64,000 nucleotides of DNA. Origin: Punica granatum (Eukaryota; Streptophyta; Magnoliopsida; Myrtales; Lythraceae). Shown here piece by piece: positions 1 through 11,607 of the stretch (the stretch's first letter is position 1; the number at the start of each line of letters is the position of its first letter). A model generated the notes under the pieces. The model did not search any database. It saw nothing but the letters and a program-made list of their open reading frames with translations, and was not told where the DNA came from. A program made the translations under genes and the position numbers. The stretch covers positions 5,890,001-5,954,000 of the forward strand of contig NC_045132.1 of NCBI RefSeq assembly GCF_007655135.1. Reading direction: 5' to 3'.

Positions 1-601
1 CCAGGACAGAAATCCATGACTAGACGTGAGTGCTTCTCGGTTTCTAAATGAGCACAAAGGGTTGGAAAAGGGGGCGGTCGAGAGACTGCAAGATCTCCCT
101 CTCAGTCTGCATCCTCAGCAGCCAAAAAAATAAAAAGACTATGTCCGGGATTCTCTATTTTCACTCCATATATTTAAAATTCTGATTAACTCAACTACAC
201 AAAATCATACCTCCATCTACTTATAACAAATTATCTTCATCAACCAGAGGACAATTGATCCATTCTCGCCAAACTAATGCCAAAGCAGTGGCGACCACCC
301 ACGAACCTCTATTGGGGATCTTTCGCTATTGATAGTAGGAAGAGAGCGTTCAATAAATGAAACATGACAGTAGTTCTAAGTTCATTGAGCGACGAAACAA
401 ACCTTTTTGCTTGACACCGCAGTTGGTGAACCTAAGTTGCTTGTATTATACTAAAAAAGAGCCCCAATGTTTAGTCACAAACTGCATTTTGCCTTAATGA
501 AAGGAAGTGTCAATAGAAAGGGCAGGTCCATTTGCCCTCTTACATAGCCCAATCTGAAATTATGAAACCCGAATTACTCTACCTTTTGTGTGTGTGTGTT
601 G

Positions 602-647
<46 letters not shown>

Positions 648-664
648 GATGGTGGTGTGATGGG
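1..664. other. Intergenic, no gene seen
   Basis: No reading frame of note and no recognisable element ends. The only striking item is the guanine homopolymer at 605-646, preceded by a short TG run. Confidence 0.6.
605..646 (+). repeat. 42-nt poly-G homopolymer
   Basis: An uninterrupted run of 42 G follows a (TG)n stretch at about 587-600. Such a run would form G-quadruplexes on this strand and is prone to polymerase slippage, so the exact length in the source molecule is uncertain. A second, 19-nt G run lies at 39026-39044 inside a foldback transposon. Confidence 0.9.
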
Positions 665-1095
665 GTAGGTGCGGCTATGTGCAGCTCTATGCATTGTGCG
701 GATGTGAAAATGTAAATAAGATTATCATTTAAAATTTATGAAGAAACTTTTTTTTATAATTTTAGAGGACTTTTTTGGTAAAATTATTTAAAATTATTTA
801 TTGATAAGTTGGTTAAACTAATTAATTATTTTCCAAGAAAAGATTAATGTTTATTCGCCGAGTGGAGAAATTTCTCAATATAATAATTATTAAGAATAGT
901 CACAATTCAATTAATTATTAGATTCTCTGGACAATGAATTAGACAATCAACCACGTACTGAGATTTTCAGAAATGTCATGCATATGTACTTCCTCTTGTC
1001 ACTCTTGATTTAAATCCCAATTGATTCTTCAATGGTTTTCTTCTTCGGGGAGGGGGAGCACCCGGTTGAAAATTGAAACAAAAATGTTACTTATA
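665..1095. repeat. Inverted copy of 10255-10690
   Basis: The segment is the reverse complement of 10255-10690 with scattered substitutions and small indels. Shared landmarks are a GTGCAGCTCTATGCATTGTG core at the left and a run reading through TTCTTCTTCGGGGA at about 1040. Similarity stops near 1095. No protein is evident; the 67-codon frame at 1021 is not conserved in the other copy and is not accepted as a gene. Confidence 0.8.
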
Positions 1096-1164
1096 GCAAT
1101 ATGCGTCCATTGGAATCGGACATTGCATAACAACTTCGTGAGACTAAATATTATACAGACTACT

Positions 1165-1533
1165 GCAGCCTGCCCCGCGCGATGCCGCACGAACGTATGC
1201 CAATTGTTTATGCGAATGCTATAATATATTTTAATTAGATTAAATTATAAATTAATTCATAAATCTATCATGTAAAATTATGTCTTAGATATCAACAATA
1301 TATACATATAGTACATTCAATACTTATGGCACAATTTGATATATATTCAAGTTCGTTTACAATAATATATTATAAATATAAAACTATAACAAAATCATGT
1401 AAAATGTTTTATTGAAGCATTAGACGTTAATTCATCAATTTGCTCTTACAATTTGAGCTTGTTTTTCCTTTTTTAGAGGTGAAAATATAATTAGAAGATG
1501 GAGTGAGTAAAAAATATTGACAACGTCAGCAAA
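1165..1533. repeat. Left half of block inverted relative to 25200-25590
   Basis: AT-rich sequence matching the reverse complement of about 25200-25590. The match resumes at 3935-4140 against 24890-25110, after the MULE at 1543-3918. The two halves therefore formed one continuous block before the transposon inserted. No gene is seen in either copy. Confidence 0.8.
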
Positions 1534-1542
1534 TTAAAAAAA

Positions 1543-3918
1543 GAGTAAACTAACAATTTGGTCCTTGATGTTTGGACCGGCCATCAATTTCGTCCCCAGT
1601 GTTTTGTGGCCATCAAATACATCCTGGACGTTTGCATTCCGTCCTTCACTTTCATCCAGCCATCCAACCCCCGTTACTGCAGATATTAAAAAAGAAACAA
1701 ACAAACAAACAAAACGAACCCCACTTTATTGAAATCAATTCCCAAATCAACATTCCCTCCTTTTACCCTTCTTTACTCTTCAATACCCAAATCCCTAAAG
1801 AATCCTTGTACCAGTCTGTCATTTTTTATTCTGAAGATAGGGAAGAGGAATTATTGGGCGAAAATCTGTAAAGGTCAGTTCGGGAGAATATACAAAAAGT
1901 TACAAACAGTAGAGGAGGCTTCATCCCAGCCTTCTTGCAACCAGCCCTCTCAAAGATCTTCCACCAATTCGTCTGCTAAAACTAAGGAGAATTGATGTAG
2001 CTTGTTTTTGAAATGTGAGATATGTTGTTTTTGGATGAACATGTAAATATATTGTTTTAAGTATGGAATATGCTCTTTTTTGGTAAATATGTTCCCCGTG
2101 TTTGATTGATTATGGAAAACTGTCCATGGTCATCTGAATATGATCCTTTTGGGTGAAATGTAAGGTTGTTTCAGGTTTGATTGAGTATGCTACATTTTAA
2201 GTTTTGAGGTGTTTGTTAGATACCAATGAAAATATTTGACTCTGTGAAGGGTTGTTGATGTTGTTGGGAGTAAAAGGTAATTGGGATTAGGCTATGACTT
2301 CATTGCAGAATGTAACTAGGACAATGAAGTGCAGAACACTGAATGCTCGAGCAGCAACCTCTGTTTGCAAAGCTTGCTTGCTCATTGAATGTTCAGCAAC
2401 TTCAGTTGGCACAGTTTTCGAGCAGCAACCTCCATTTGACGAAGGGTTTGTATGCAAACAAATTTCATTGATTGATACTAGCAGCCAGAGTAGTGGCTAG
2501 TTCAGATTTTGGACTCCATATGTTTTATCAGAAATGGTAAACTTCTAGTATATGAGAGCACCTAAGTTTTGTTCAGTTCTTTCTTTGTTCGCTTTTAACC
2601 AAAAGGAAAATTCTTTGTTTGTTGTTGTGTGATGCGATGACTGTTTATTCTTGTGCAAATGTGTTGGCTGAACTTCATAACCTTCGGTTATCAAATTAAG
2701 CAGATCAACTTTTCACCAGTGAAGAATCTTTGGAGTATTCTGATATGTAAAACCTAATATACATTCTCAATTTTGGTTGTTGCTTATAAGTTAGAATAAG
2801 CAAGCCTTCAATATGGACAAGGAGAGGAATATGCAGCAATAACAAAACCACAACAGCAACAATATAAAGCTCACTGCAACAACAATAGCAGAGCTTAAAA
2901 AAAAATTCAGCAACTCATTCACTTATTCAATTGCTTGTCTTGTACAGAGGAAAAAGTTAAAAGAGAAGAGTCAATCAATCGAAATACTTCCAAGTAGATC
3001 AGAGAAGAGGTATTATAGTATTTATAATTGCTTCTTGATTACATAAGATGGGTATATACAATGACAAAGTACAAAATCAGCAACTCATTCGCTTTCTACT
3101 ACAACAAACAAATGCATGACCACACCATTCTAATGGAAGCCTGGCAGGCTCTCTTCTTCTATAGCTCGACATCATCATCTGCAACCCTGTTGCTTTGCTG
3201 CTCCCTTCCCCCTACAGCAAACACAAAGCTTGTAACCAGATAGATGGAAAGGTCTCTCTTTGTCATCCTCTGTGCCCCTTCAATGGCCTTGCAAAGTGTC
3301 ACCGTTCTTTTGAAGCTCCGCTTCAATGGGTAGAAGGAAGTTTAAATTGAGTGCCAAAAACTGAATTCAATTCAAGAAACTGCAATCCCATTAAGGACTT
3401 GGGGTTGGTGGTCGACAAATTGGAATCAAGCTAAGGTATATGGGGATTGAAGAAAGAATAAACGAGAGAGAAGCAATTGGGATTTGCAATTTGATTTCAG
3501 CTGCAACCCTAAGAACTCAGCTGCAATTTGATTTTGGCGACCAAACCACAAACAACTTCCCGCCTTTCGCCTTCTTGCTCGTGCGCTTTTCACCTTCTTC
3601 ACTTGCTCCCCGCCGGAGCCTTGATGCGTGAGAGCTGAGAGCGGCGTGGGTTTCTACTGGCAGAGGGATTCTACTGATGTTGGGCTAGGATTTCAACTGT
3701 GCATGAAGCGATATCATTTTAAGTCAATTTTCCCTTTTATTTTCTTTATTTTTAGCTATTTAATGGACGGTGTTAAGTCATCTGTGACGACAGGAAAACA
3801 GTTGGACCAAAACAATGGACGGAGCACAAACGTCGGGGGTAAAAATGATGGCCACGAAACACTGGGGACGAAATTGATGGCCGGTCCAAACATCAAGGAC
3901 CAAATTATTAGTTTACTC
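1543..3918. mobile_element. Non-autonomous MULE-like element, 2.4 kb
   Basis: The element has inverted termini beginning GAGTAAACTAACAATTTGG at the left, with the same sequence in reverse at the right. The arms are about 165 bp and clearly alike over the first 110 bp. It is flanked by a perfect 9-bp target-site duplication, TTAAAAAAA, at 1534-1542 and 3919-3927. A 9-bp duplication with long inverted repeats is typical of Mutator-like elements. No transposase is recognisable. The small frames at 2294-2500, 3028-3243 and 3440-3969 have no family I know and may be captured or random sequence. The right arm contains part of the 3628-3969 frame, so that ORF is not a gene. Confidence 0.85.
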
Positions 3919-3934
3919 TTAAAAAAAAGGCTCA

Positions 3935-4140
3935 CTCCGAGAAAATACCCTAAATGTGAAAATCAATAAAACATACATTGTAAACAGGGACAGATACAAA
4001 ATTTGGGTTAAGATCGGAGTCCTTAGGAGGGACAAGGAGGTCAATCTTCAAAATTATGAAGGTGTATATTTTTATTAAAAATCAAATAAAAGAAAATATG
4101 GGAACTCATAGTATTTCCGAATATTAGACCTCGTTCAAAC
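3935..4140. repeat. Right half of block inverted relative to 24890-25110
   Basis: Reverse-complement match to 24890-25110, including the stretch around the ATGGGAACTCATAGTATTTC motif. It lies directly against the RING-H2 relic that starts at 4141. The other copy of the block lies about 520 bp upstream of the intact RING-H2 gene. The pair therefore looks like an inverted segmental duplication with the 5' half of the gene lost here. Confidence 0.75.
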
Positions 4141-4700
4141 CTTCCTTGCTGCGTTCGGAGTCCCGCCTCAGTTCCGTCTCATGTTTGCCAAGCGAATCAT
4201 AAAGTCCGCTCAGGGCATGGCCAAATGTGGCCGGGGCAGGGGTCCTTTCTTCATAAAGGCTGACTTAGAGAAAGGAATCATCAACGCTGTGCCAAATGTA
4301 GGCGATAATATTGAGGGTGGCTTCTTTAATATGGGGAGCAGCACGGGCCCATCGGACGAGGGGGGTCCCAGTATGCGATCTCACTGCTCCTTGGATGTGC
4401 GAAAGAGAGCTGGGAGACCTGGCTGGTCCCGGTCTTGATTCCTGCCTGGTCTGCCTGGATGACATGGCTTGCTGCGACTTCGAACGGTTAAAGATGCCTT
4501 GCAAGCATGTCTTTTATAGTCCGTGCGTCGTCTGATGGCTGAAAACAACCAATGCTTGCCCGCCCTGCAACTACAGATTGGAGGACAACAACATACATGA
4601 CACACCCGCTCAGTTCGACAACATCGTCGTGATCGCTTGGATCGATGTCTTTTTCCTTTTTATTTATTGTAATTCTTGCTGTATAATCAATTCTCATTGA
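4141..4700 (+). pseudogene. RING-H2 gene relic, plus strand, stop inside RING
   Basis: Translation from 4181 matches the middle of the RING-H2 family (a stretch like RIIKSAQGMAKCGRGRG, then VPN). A frameshift follows, and the RING itself is read in the frame ending at 4535, with CLVCLDDM then MPCKHVFYSPC. Three defects show it is dead: the N-terminal half is missing, the second RING histidine is replaced by tyrosine (VFYSPC), and a TGA at 4533-4535 replaces the arginine codon before WLK. Beyond the stop the frame still reads a CPPC pair. Nothing indicates a working promoter. Related to the relic at 60691-61353, which carries the same TGA. Confidence 0.8.
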
Positions 4701-5299
4701 ATGGACATCCTTGCTTTTGATCTTTTGTATTGGAAATACACTCGAAAAATCAGCAAAACAAAATCCATATTAAAGATGGATTTCTTTGGGTCCAAACCAC
4801 AGAGTGATAATGTTATAATGAAAAGAAGGAATTATTGATCCAGCGGGAAAAAGAAGAAAATATTAGGTGAATCTATATATATACATCTTATATCAAACTA
4901 TACACACATAATTTGCTGTAGCTTTCTCGCATTGTGTTGAGACTGAAACACCCATTCATCAGTTGTACAAATGAGGGAATAAAGGAGTTTTCCTTTCCCC
5001 ACTATATATAACGCTTCTATTTCCCATGTAATTTCAGATTCGACTTCACCCAGAAAAAAAAGAAAAACAACCTTCGAAATGATCCTCATCACGACAAAGC
5101 GATACGAGAGAGAATAAATGAGATGCCCCGTCATGTTAGAATTGATATTGGATTAATGATAAATCCTTTTTTTTTTTTACCACAATAGATTTATAGCGCT
5201 CGCTCATACATGAATTAAAACTAAAAGTCAAAATTGAAATAATTTTGAAGTTCTATACTATAACGTGAATCAGAAATTAGATAATATTGGGACAATTAA
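4701..5299. other. Intergenic with a short dispersed repeat
   Basis: No gene. The stretch at about 5080-5150 (ATGATCCTCATCACGACAAA and flanks) recurs in diverged form at about 17875-17960, 22018-22075, 51141-51175 and 59980-60060, so it is a dispersed repeat fragment. Confidence 0.5.
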
Positions 5300-5965
5300 C
5301 TATTGCGGTTCTGGACCGCACTCAACCTGGAGTCGCACGATGACGCTTGAAGCGGTCATCAATTTTGTCATCAACATTTCATTGCCATCAAAAACACCTC
5401 CCACACTACTCTTCCATCCATCAATTTAGTCCTCACCGTTAAAGAACCGTTAATGGCATTAATTTAAACACTGAAAAAATAATAAAAAATTAAAATTTAA
5501 AAAGGGGCAGATTGCCCCGCTCTAGGCCACCTCTCCCATCAGAGAGATTGCCGAAGGCCCCAAACAGCTCCGGCGATCTTCCCAGCTGTGGAGGGGGCCG
5601 GGAGAGGGGTCCATGATCTCCAGATCATTGGGGCCCCTCCTTGCCACCTCCCCCGCCTGAGGGCCTATGGTGACCTTCCCTAACGGAGGAGATAGCCGAG
5701 AGGGGGTCAACATGATCAGCCCCCCTCTCTCTTTTTCACAGAAGAGAGAGAAAGAGGGCATCAGGTCTTACCTCCTCTTGGATTTTTTTTTATTTTTTTA
5801 GTATTTAAATTAACGCCGTTAACGGCATTTTTACGACAAGGACTAAATTGATGGACCGAAATGTAATACCGAGGGTAGCTTTTGATTGCATGAAACGTTG
5901 GAGATGGTATTGAATGACCACTTCAAATGCTAAGGATCAAATTGTAAGTTTATTCTAAAAAGAGA
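5300..5965. mobile_element. MULE/MITE-like foldback with GC-rich core
   Basis: Inverted arms of about 190 bp surround a GC-rich core at about 5505-5770. Both arms carry ATCAATTTAGTCC and a CCGTTAA(C/T)GGC motif in opposite orientation. The right end reads TTACAATTTGATCC on the minus strand, resembling the ends of the 1543-3918 element. The left terminus is altered, so the outer boundary and any target duplication could not be fixed. The 79-codon minus frame in the core is low-complexity and is not taken as a gene. Confidence 0.55.
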
Positions 5966-5999
5966 TCATAAAATAAGGGAAAAAGTTTATTGCACGACC

Positions 6000-8215
6000 A
6001 TCAACTCGTAGGTGCCAAATATAGACGATGATCAGGGATTCAGGGTGCTTTCTTTATGGTGGGGGAGCAGCACGATCCCATCGGTCAAGGTGTTAGTGAT
6101 ATGCCCTAGAGCTTGATTTATGTATTTGAATAATTCCTTTTATGGCAATAAAGTTTATTCTATTATTCGTATATTGTCTATGTTTATTAGAATAAAGTCC
6201 TTAAGATATTTTGAATGCTTCATTCTTAAGAGTTAAGAATATGAGTGACGAAGTAATTCGGTAAGAATATCTTTAAACTGTTCACGATCGTAGGAGACTT
6301 AACTGGACATTATTTCTCCAGATAGATCGTCACCTCTATCTGTTTCCATGATTAGTATACAGATACTAATGAAGATGGAGTAGTGAGTTTCATGCTATTT
6401 AATAACTGTTATCATGACAGATATGTGGATACTTATATGATAAGTAGTCGAACGTGACGTGCAGATAACATTCATACGGTAATTTACTAATGTCAATGAA
6501 TGTTGTCTGGATCGTATTAGTGCATATAGTCCTTAGACCTGAGATGGAACGCTATCTCAAGTATAGGTAATTAGGATTTGCTACTGCTAATGTATTTGTG
6601 CTTAGCGTGAGTATTCGGCAGATAGTGGTCCTAGTTAGTTATACTTGGAGTTAGGTGTCTGATCAAGACGGGATTCACTAACCTGAGTAAACAGGGAAAA
6701 TGTCCTATGGATATGAGTTTTATTCTGGATTGAGAAATCCTCGGCCGGGGTAGATAGACTTAAATAGAAAGGAGTTTCTGTTCAAGTGCTACGGATCTAA
6801 GAATGAAATTAGAGAGTTCATATGATCGGCTATAGAGTTTGGCATTTACCGTAACTCTAGCTAGATCGGGATCTTGTAGTGAAAGGATTCAGTGCATGGA
6901 ATATACGATCAGAGGTTCATCAGAATGTTCCAATTATACATTCGTCATCTTTTGGATTGTCACGATATGCTGCTAGGTGTCACTCGTGAACTTTGGGGAC
7001 CAAGGGCATTTTGGGAATTATACTTTCGGTTACAGAAAGAGTTTCTGGTAGTATCAAATGAGTTGATACTATAATCCCATTGCCATTTGATGATGAACCT
7101 AGTTAGTCACACACATTGAGCGTGTCTAAACCGAGAAAAGAATTAATTCTAATTAAGGAAGTTAATTAGAAATTAATTATCGAACGAGGCTTGCAATGTG
7201 ATTGTAAGGGTGCTAGCACATCCTGAAGCCGAGTTCAATATCAATGATAAATATATTAAGGAAACACGATAGTTTCCTTATTTGGAAAGTTTATGTAAAT
7301 AGATTGTCTATTGATAGAAACTTGTGTCAAGGACTTATTTAATCTTTCTTTCTAACTATAAGGGTAAGTCATTGGATGACTTAAATTGTGAGGACTCATT
7401 TGTGATTTATTAATTAATTCGGATTAATTAATAATTGCATTTTAGTCCCTGAGTAAGAATATATATAGATATGTTCTTACGGTTAACCCGAGAGGTTAAT
7501 TGATCGAAAACCCTAATATTAGAACGAGAGGAAGAGGAGAGACGGCTGAACAATTGTTGCCGTGAACTCCCAAGGCTGATTGCAGTTCTTCTAGGATCCG
7601 ATTCGGCGTTTCGGTGTTGTCCTTGGCGCCCTTGAAGAGATCCTTTCATTCCGTGACGATTCCGTTCGAGATCGGTGACCTAGATCGGAGTGTACGGGTC
7701 GAGAGGAGTCTAATCTCGGTGGAGACGTGCTCGTGTGGACGAGCTAGAGGCCGGACACTTGGACGGCTAATTTGATCGACTCGAATCAATAAGGTTAGTG
7801 AAAAGTTCGTAACTTTTCTTATGAATTCATTGTGTGATGTTATCTATTCGTTTAGAAGGCGATTCTTATGTTAAGATGTGATCTTGAAGTTTTTGATTAA
7901 ACGAGCACGCGATAAAAATTTGATTTTTACCGTAATTAAACTTTCCGCTGCGCACGTGCTCGGTTTTCCAACACAAGGGACATCCCAGTATGCAATCTCA
8001 TGGCTCCTTGAACGTGCGAAATTAAGACGGCTGTAGAGATGATCTGGCGAGTCCCAATCTTGATTCCTGCCTGATCTGACTGGATGCCATGGCTGGCTGC
8101 AATTCAAGTTGCTGGAGATGCCTTGCAAGCGTCGCTTCCACAGCACATCATCCGATGGTTGGAAACGACCGACACTTGCCCGCTCTGCTGCTTCAGACTG
8201 GAGGGCAACAACATA
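6000..8215 (+). pseudogene. RING-H2 gene relic split by a solo LTR
   Basis: Two pieces of one relic flank the LTR at 6091-7973. The left piece, 6000-6090, matches the family from the GTGCCAAAT motif to GGTCAAGG. The right piece, 7974-8215, continues from CAAGGGACATCCC through the RING. In the RING frame the metal-binding pattern is lost: residues after MPCK read RRFHST, without the first histidine and the following cysteine. The segment also has frameshifts relative to the intact gene. It is the left member of a convergent pair with the minus-strand relic at 9096-9742. Confidence 0.8.
6091..7973. mobile_element. Solo LTR, 1883 bp, TSD CAAGG
   Basis: The segment begins TGTTAGTGATATGCCC and ends GGTTTTCCAACA, giving TGTT...AACA termini. 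It is bounded by perfect 5-bp duplications CAAGG at 6086-6090 and 7974-7978. Removing the segment and one duplication restores continuity with the other RING-H2 copies (for example around 19065-19085). No internal repeat, primer-binding site or polyprotein frame is present, so it is best explained as a solo LTR left by recombination between the two LTRs of a larger element. Superfamily is not determined. Confidence 0.88.
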
Positions 8216-9060
8216 TGATCAGGCACCCGCTTAGTTCGAGAACATCGTCAATCATGATCGTTTGAATGTCTTTTTCTTTTTTCGTTGTTGAAATTCATGC
8301 GGTAAAATCAATTCTCATTGAATAGATATGTTTGCCTTTGATCTTTTTTACTGGAAACGTACTTTCAAGTTTCATTGCGTTTAATTCAGTATATCTTGTC
8401 ATTATTTTCTTATAAAATTTCTAACATGGGAAGTAATTTCTTCGTGTCCGATTGAAGGCACTTGTAAGAACTTAGTCTAGAATAAGTTCCCATGATTGCT
8501 ATTCACTGAAATACGGAAAATTAACAAATCCATGTACCTCAAGGTTTATTTCCTCGAACCAGCTAGGGGCTCTCTTTCCGTCGTGATATAAATCATCAAT
8601 AGAGGAACGCAGAGCTACCGTCATGGCCTATCGACTGAATGCTCTATCACCTCAATTAATAGCAAAGGATCTTCAATCAAGGTTTGTCACTTTATCGAGG
8701 TTACAGGAATCCTCAATGAATGGCATGGAAGGAGATCATCAAATCATATATATCGTGGCCCAACGAGTTCATCTCTAATTTGGATTTTTTCTGATACTTT
8801 TCCTTAATCCTCAAGTAATTTCGTGTAGGGATTTTTATGCTAATTACTTGAAGATTATGATTGTCTACTTGTACTTTTTATTATCATGGGATTTTTAAGT
8901 CATATTTCTGAATTTCTCTTAAGAAAATGATGACTAGATACTGATCAAACCCAATGAACCTTTCCATCCAACATAAAAGATTAAAACCAAAAATATTCAT
9001 ACCGTGGGAATTCATTTTTCAACATGAATTTTATTGCAGAAAAAAGAACAATCCGTTCAG
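8216..9060. repeat. Spacer of convergent RING-H2 pair, first copy
   Basis: Non-coding spacer between the two facing RING-H2 relics. It is repeated with moderate divergence at about 19240-19990, and in part (from about 8540) at 23100-23640. Shared markers include TCATGGCCTATCGACTGAATG near 8620 and GTGGCCCAACGA near 8757. Conservation of this spacer with the gene ends shows that the unit was duplicated as a whole. Confidence 0.75.
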
Positions 9061-9095
9061 TTACGATGGTGTTCTCGAAATCAGCGGCTCTCTGA

Positions 9096-9742
9096 TCATA
9101 TGTTGTCCTCCAGTAATCCGCACCGGCAAATCGGGCAAGTGCAGCTCATCTTGAACCACCGGACAATGCATGGGATGTGGAAGACGTGCTTGCAATGCGT
9201 CTCTACGAGCTCACAGTTGCTGGTCATGTCGTCCAGGCAGATCGGGCAAGTGTGGAGAGCCTCAGGATCGGCTACATCCCCACCACCTTCTCTCGCATGA
9301 TCAAGAAGACTCAAGATCCCGTCTGGCACAACATTGGTGATGACGTGGTCCAGGTTGGCCTCCACGGTGAACCCACCTCTGCCCTCGTGATCATGCTCGG
9401 CATGCACGAGGCTAACATCATGATATGCTCAATAAACTCAAGACGCTTGTTGAGCGGGACCAAGGAAAAGTGGTGGCATAGGTCGCTTTGCCATGAATCT
9501 GACGAGGGAGTTCCGGCATCGAGGGCAAAGAGGGGCACAGATTCGTACATGTGAACAGGAGCACAGAACTGTTCGTCAGGGCAGTGACAGTCGAAGATGC
9601 CGAGCCTAGGGTCTTGGAAAGTCATACGCTGGACCCGGCGGATCCAGACGGAAAGCAACCAGTGATCACGAGCGCAGAAGCGGGGATCTGGAGGGATAAC
9701 CCTGGTTCTCATCGACCAGCTCTCTGATCTCTCCTCTTCCAT
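9096..9742 (-). pseudogene. RING-H2 gene copy with a single frameshift
   Basis: The copy starts MEEERSESWSM at 9742 like the intact gene and keeps the N-terminal region (DHWLLSVWIRRVQRM). It then shifts frame around 9398-9403, where one base is missing relative to the copy at about 49055. After the shift the second frame runs to 9096 and holds a complete C3H2C3 RING: CPIC, CKHVFH, PC, CPIC. Because only one base separates it from an open frame, a sequencing or assembly error is possible; if real, the predicted product would lose its RING. The 3' flank faces the plus-strand relic at 6000-8215. Confidence 0.75.
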
Positions 9743-10254
9743 TTACGATCTATAGATTCGATGTCGATACTAGTGAAGATGAACGAAGAAGAACACACAA
9801 GCACAGAGCAAGGAAGAATTAGGAAGAACAACAGCTGTTTGCTTTTGTGGGAGTACGAAAGAGGAAACAGCGTACTTGGAGATGTTTGTTTACCGTTAAA
9901 CTGAGGCGGTGAAGATTTAATTTCCTAAAATATGATTGAGTTACTAATAATTTCCTAATCCGTGATAGGAAGATTTTATTTCCTGATTTAATTTAGGTAG
10001 ATTCTACAATATCATGCCTGGTCTTGCCAGTAAGGATTAACCGGTTTCGCATTGTTTTTGGTAATATATATCCCTAGTAATTAAAATGCAACGGGCTCCA
10101 ACTAATTCAGTTCGAGTTGGGTTAATCAATTAAGGAGGTAAAACTCTTCGTAGAGGTTACCTTTTTAATTGAGCAGATTTTGTGCACACCCAGATTTCAA
10201 AATTTTTTTTTTTTACCCAGCACACACTCTAATTAGTTCCGACTTATTGATATA

Positions 10255-10690
10255 TGTAACATTTTGTTTCAATTTTCAATCAGGTGCTCCCCGTCCCCGA
10301 AGAAGAAAACCCATGATCCCATTGAAAAATTAATTGAGATTTAGATGGATAGTCGTAAGCGGAAGTGTATATCACAACACTATTTTATGAAAATCTCAGG
10401 TGAGAGCTAATTGTCGTGTCAATTTTCCAGAGAATTTAAGAACATAATTAATCAAAATATGATCATTATTCTTAATTATTATATTGAGAAATTTCTCCAC
10501 TCGAAAATAAACAAGATTTTTTTTGAAAAAATATTAATTAGTGTAACCGAGTTATTATCGATGAATATTTTAAAATAATTATACTAAAATTCCTCTAAAA
10601 CTAAAAGGTTTCATCATAAATGTCAAATGATAACCTTGTTTAGATTTTCACATACATTTTCACATCGCACAATGCATAGAGCTGCACCCA
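10255..10690. repeat. Inverted partner of 665-1095
   Basis: Reverse complement of 665-1095. It sits about 510 bp upstream of the minus-strand RING-H2 copy at 9096-9742. Together the arms enclose the first 9-kb block of the window. No gene seen. Confidence 0.8.
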
Positions 10691-11600
10691 GCTGCACATA
10701 TTAAAGAGTATTTCAAGTTTTTTTACGATCTTGATATTAAAAATTTAAAAGTTACTTTATAGGCACATTAATTCTAGGGAACAAATGAAATATCATGGTA
10801 AAATCAAATCCAATCACATAAATAACTTCTCGTTTGAATTGTATCCTTATCTCTAACACCACCTGCTCGGCCGGTACGGAATTGGGAACAACATATGACA
10901 TCGCAGAACTTCTTGTGGATCGAGCGATAGTCTTCGAGACTATTTTGTGTGTAATGGATATACCACCTAGAATTATGTCACAAGACATATAAAAAATATT
11001 ATTTTTACCAATAATAGATTATTTTTGTTAACAATTGATTTTTTTAATTTTTGTTTACATATTAATAACTGAAATGGCAAATCCTTATGCCTTGTTTGGT
11101 TTTAGAATATAAATTTTTACTCTATCCTACTCAACTCTATTCTTCCTCAAATTCTGTACTACAATTATTTTTGTTTTGTCCTTTTCTCCATTTAATAATA
11201 ATTTCACTCATACTTTTTCCTAGTAATTTTCATATTCAATTTTTTTAATATTAAATTCTCCATCTACTTTCACATTTATATATACATATATGTATTTTAC
11301 TCATCCATATATTTGACAATACTTACAATCATTACACAAAATCAATTTGAGTCGGATCATGATCCAACTCGAAAACCAAACTCAACCTTATTGCCTTGTG
11401 GCATTTCCACGTGGTAATAACCATTACATTTAAGACTTTCTCTAATCTTACCGTGTTATATGTACAGTTGATGAGAATTACTTTGGATGCTATTTAATCT
11501 CTACGGTAATTTGGATGATAACTAATTTTGCTTAAAATTTCATTCAATGTGTGTATATATATGTATGTTCATCACTAATGGAGTTATTTTTTCAACGGAC
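10691..11600. other. AT-rich intergenic, nothing recognised
   Basis: No conserved frame, element end or RNA gene could be recognised. The 78-codon minus frame at 10752-10988 has no family resemblance. Confidence 0.5.
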
Positions 11601-11607
11601 AAAGATA

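Noticed and set aside
6892..7074. 60-codon plus frame inside the solo LTR
   Set aside because: Short, with no family match, and located in LTR sequence that is otherwise non-coding.
9177..9554. 125-codon plus frame over the RING-H2 copy, and similar plus frames at 20098-20295 and 23780-24203
   Set aside because: They are antisense to the minus-strand RING-H2 genes and recur only because those genes are homologous; no independent motif is seen.
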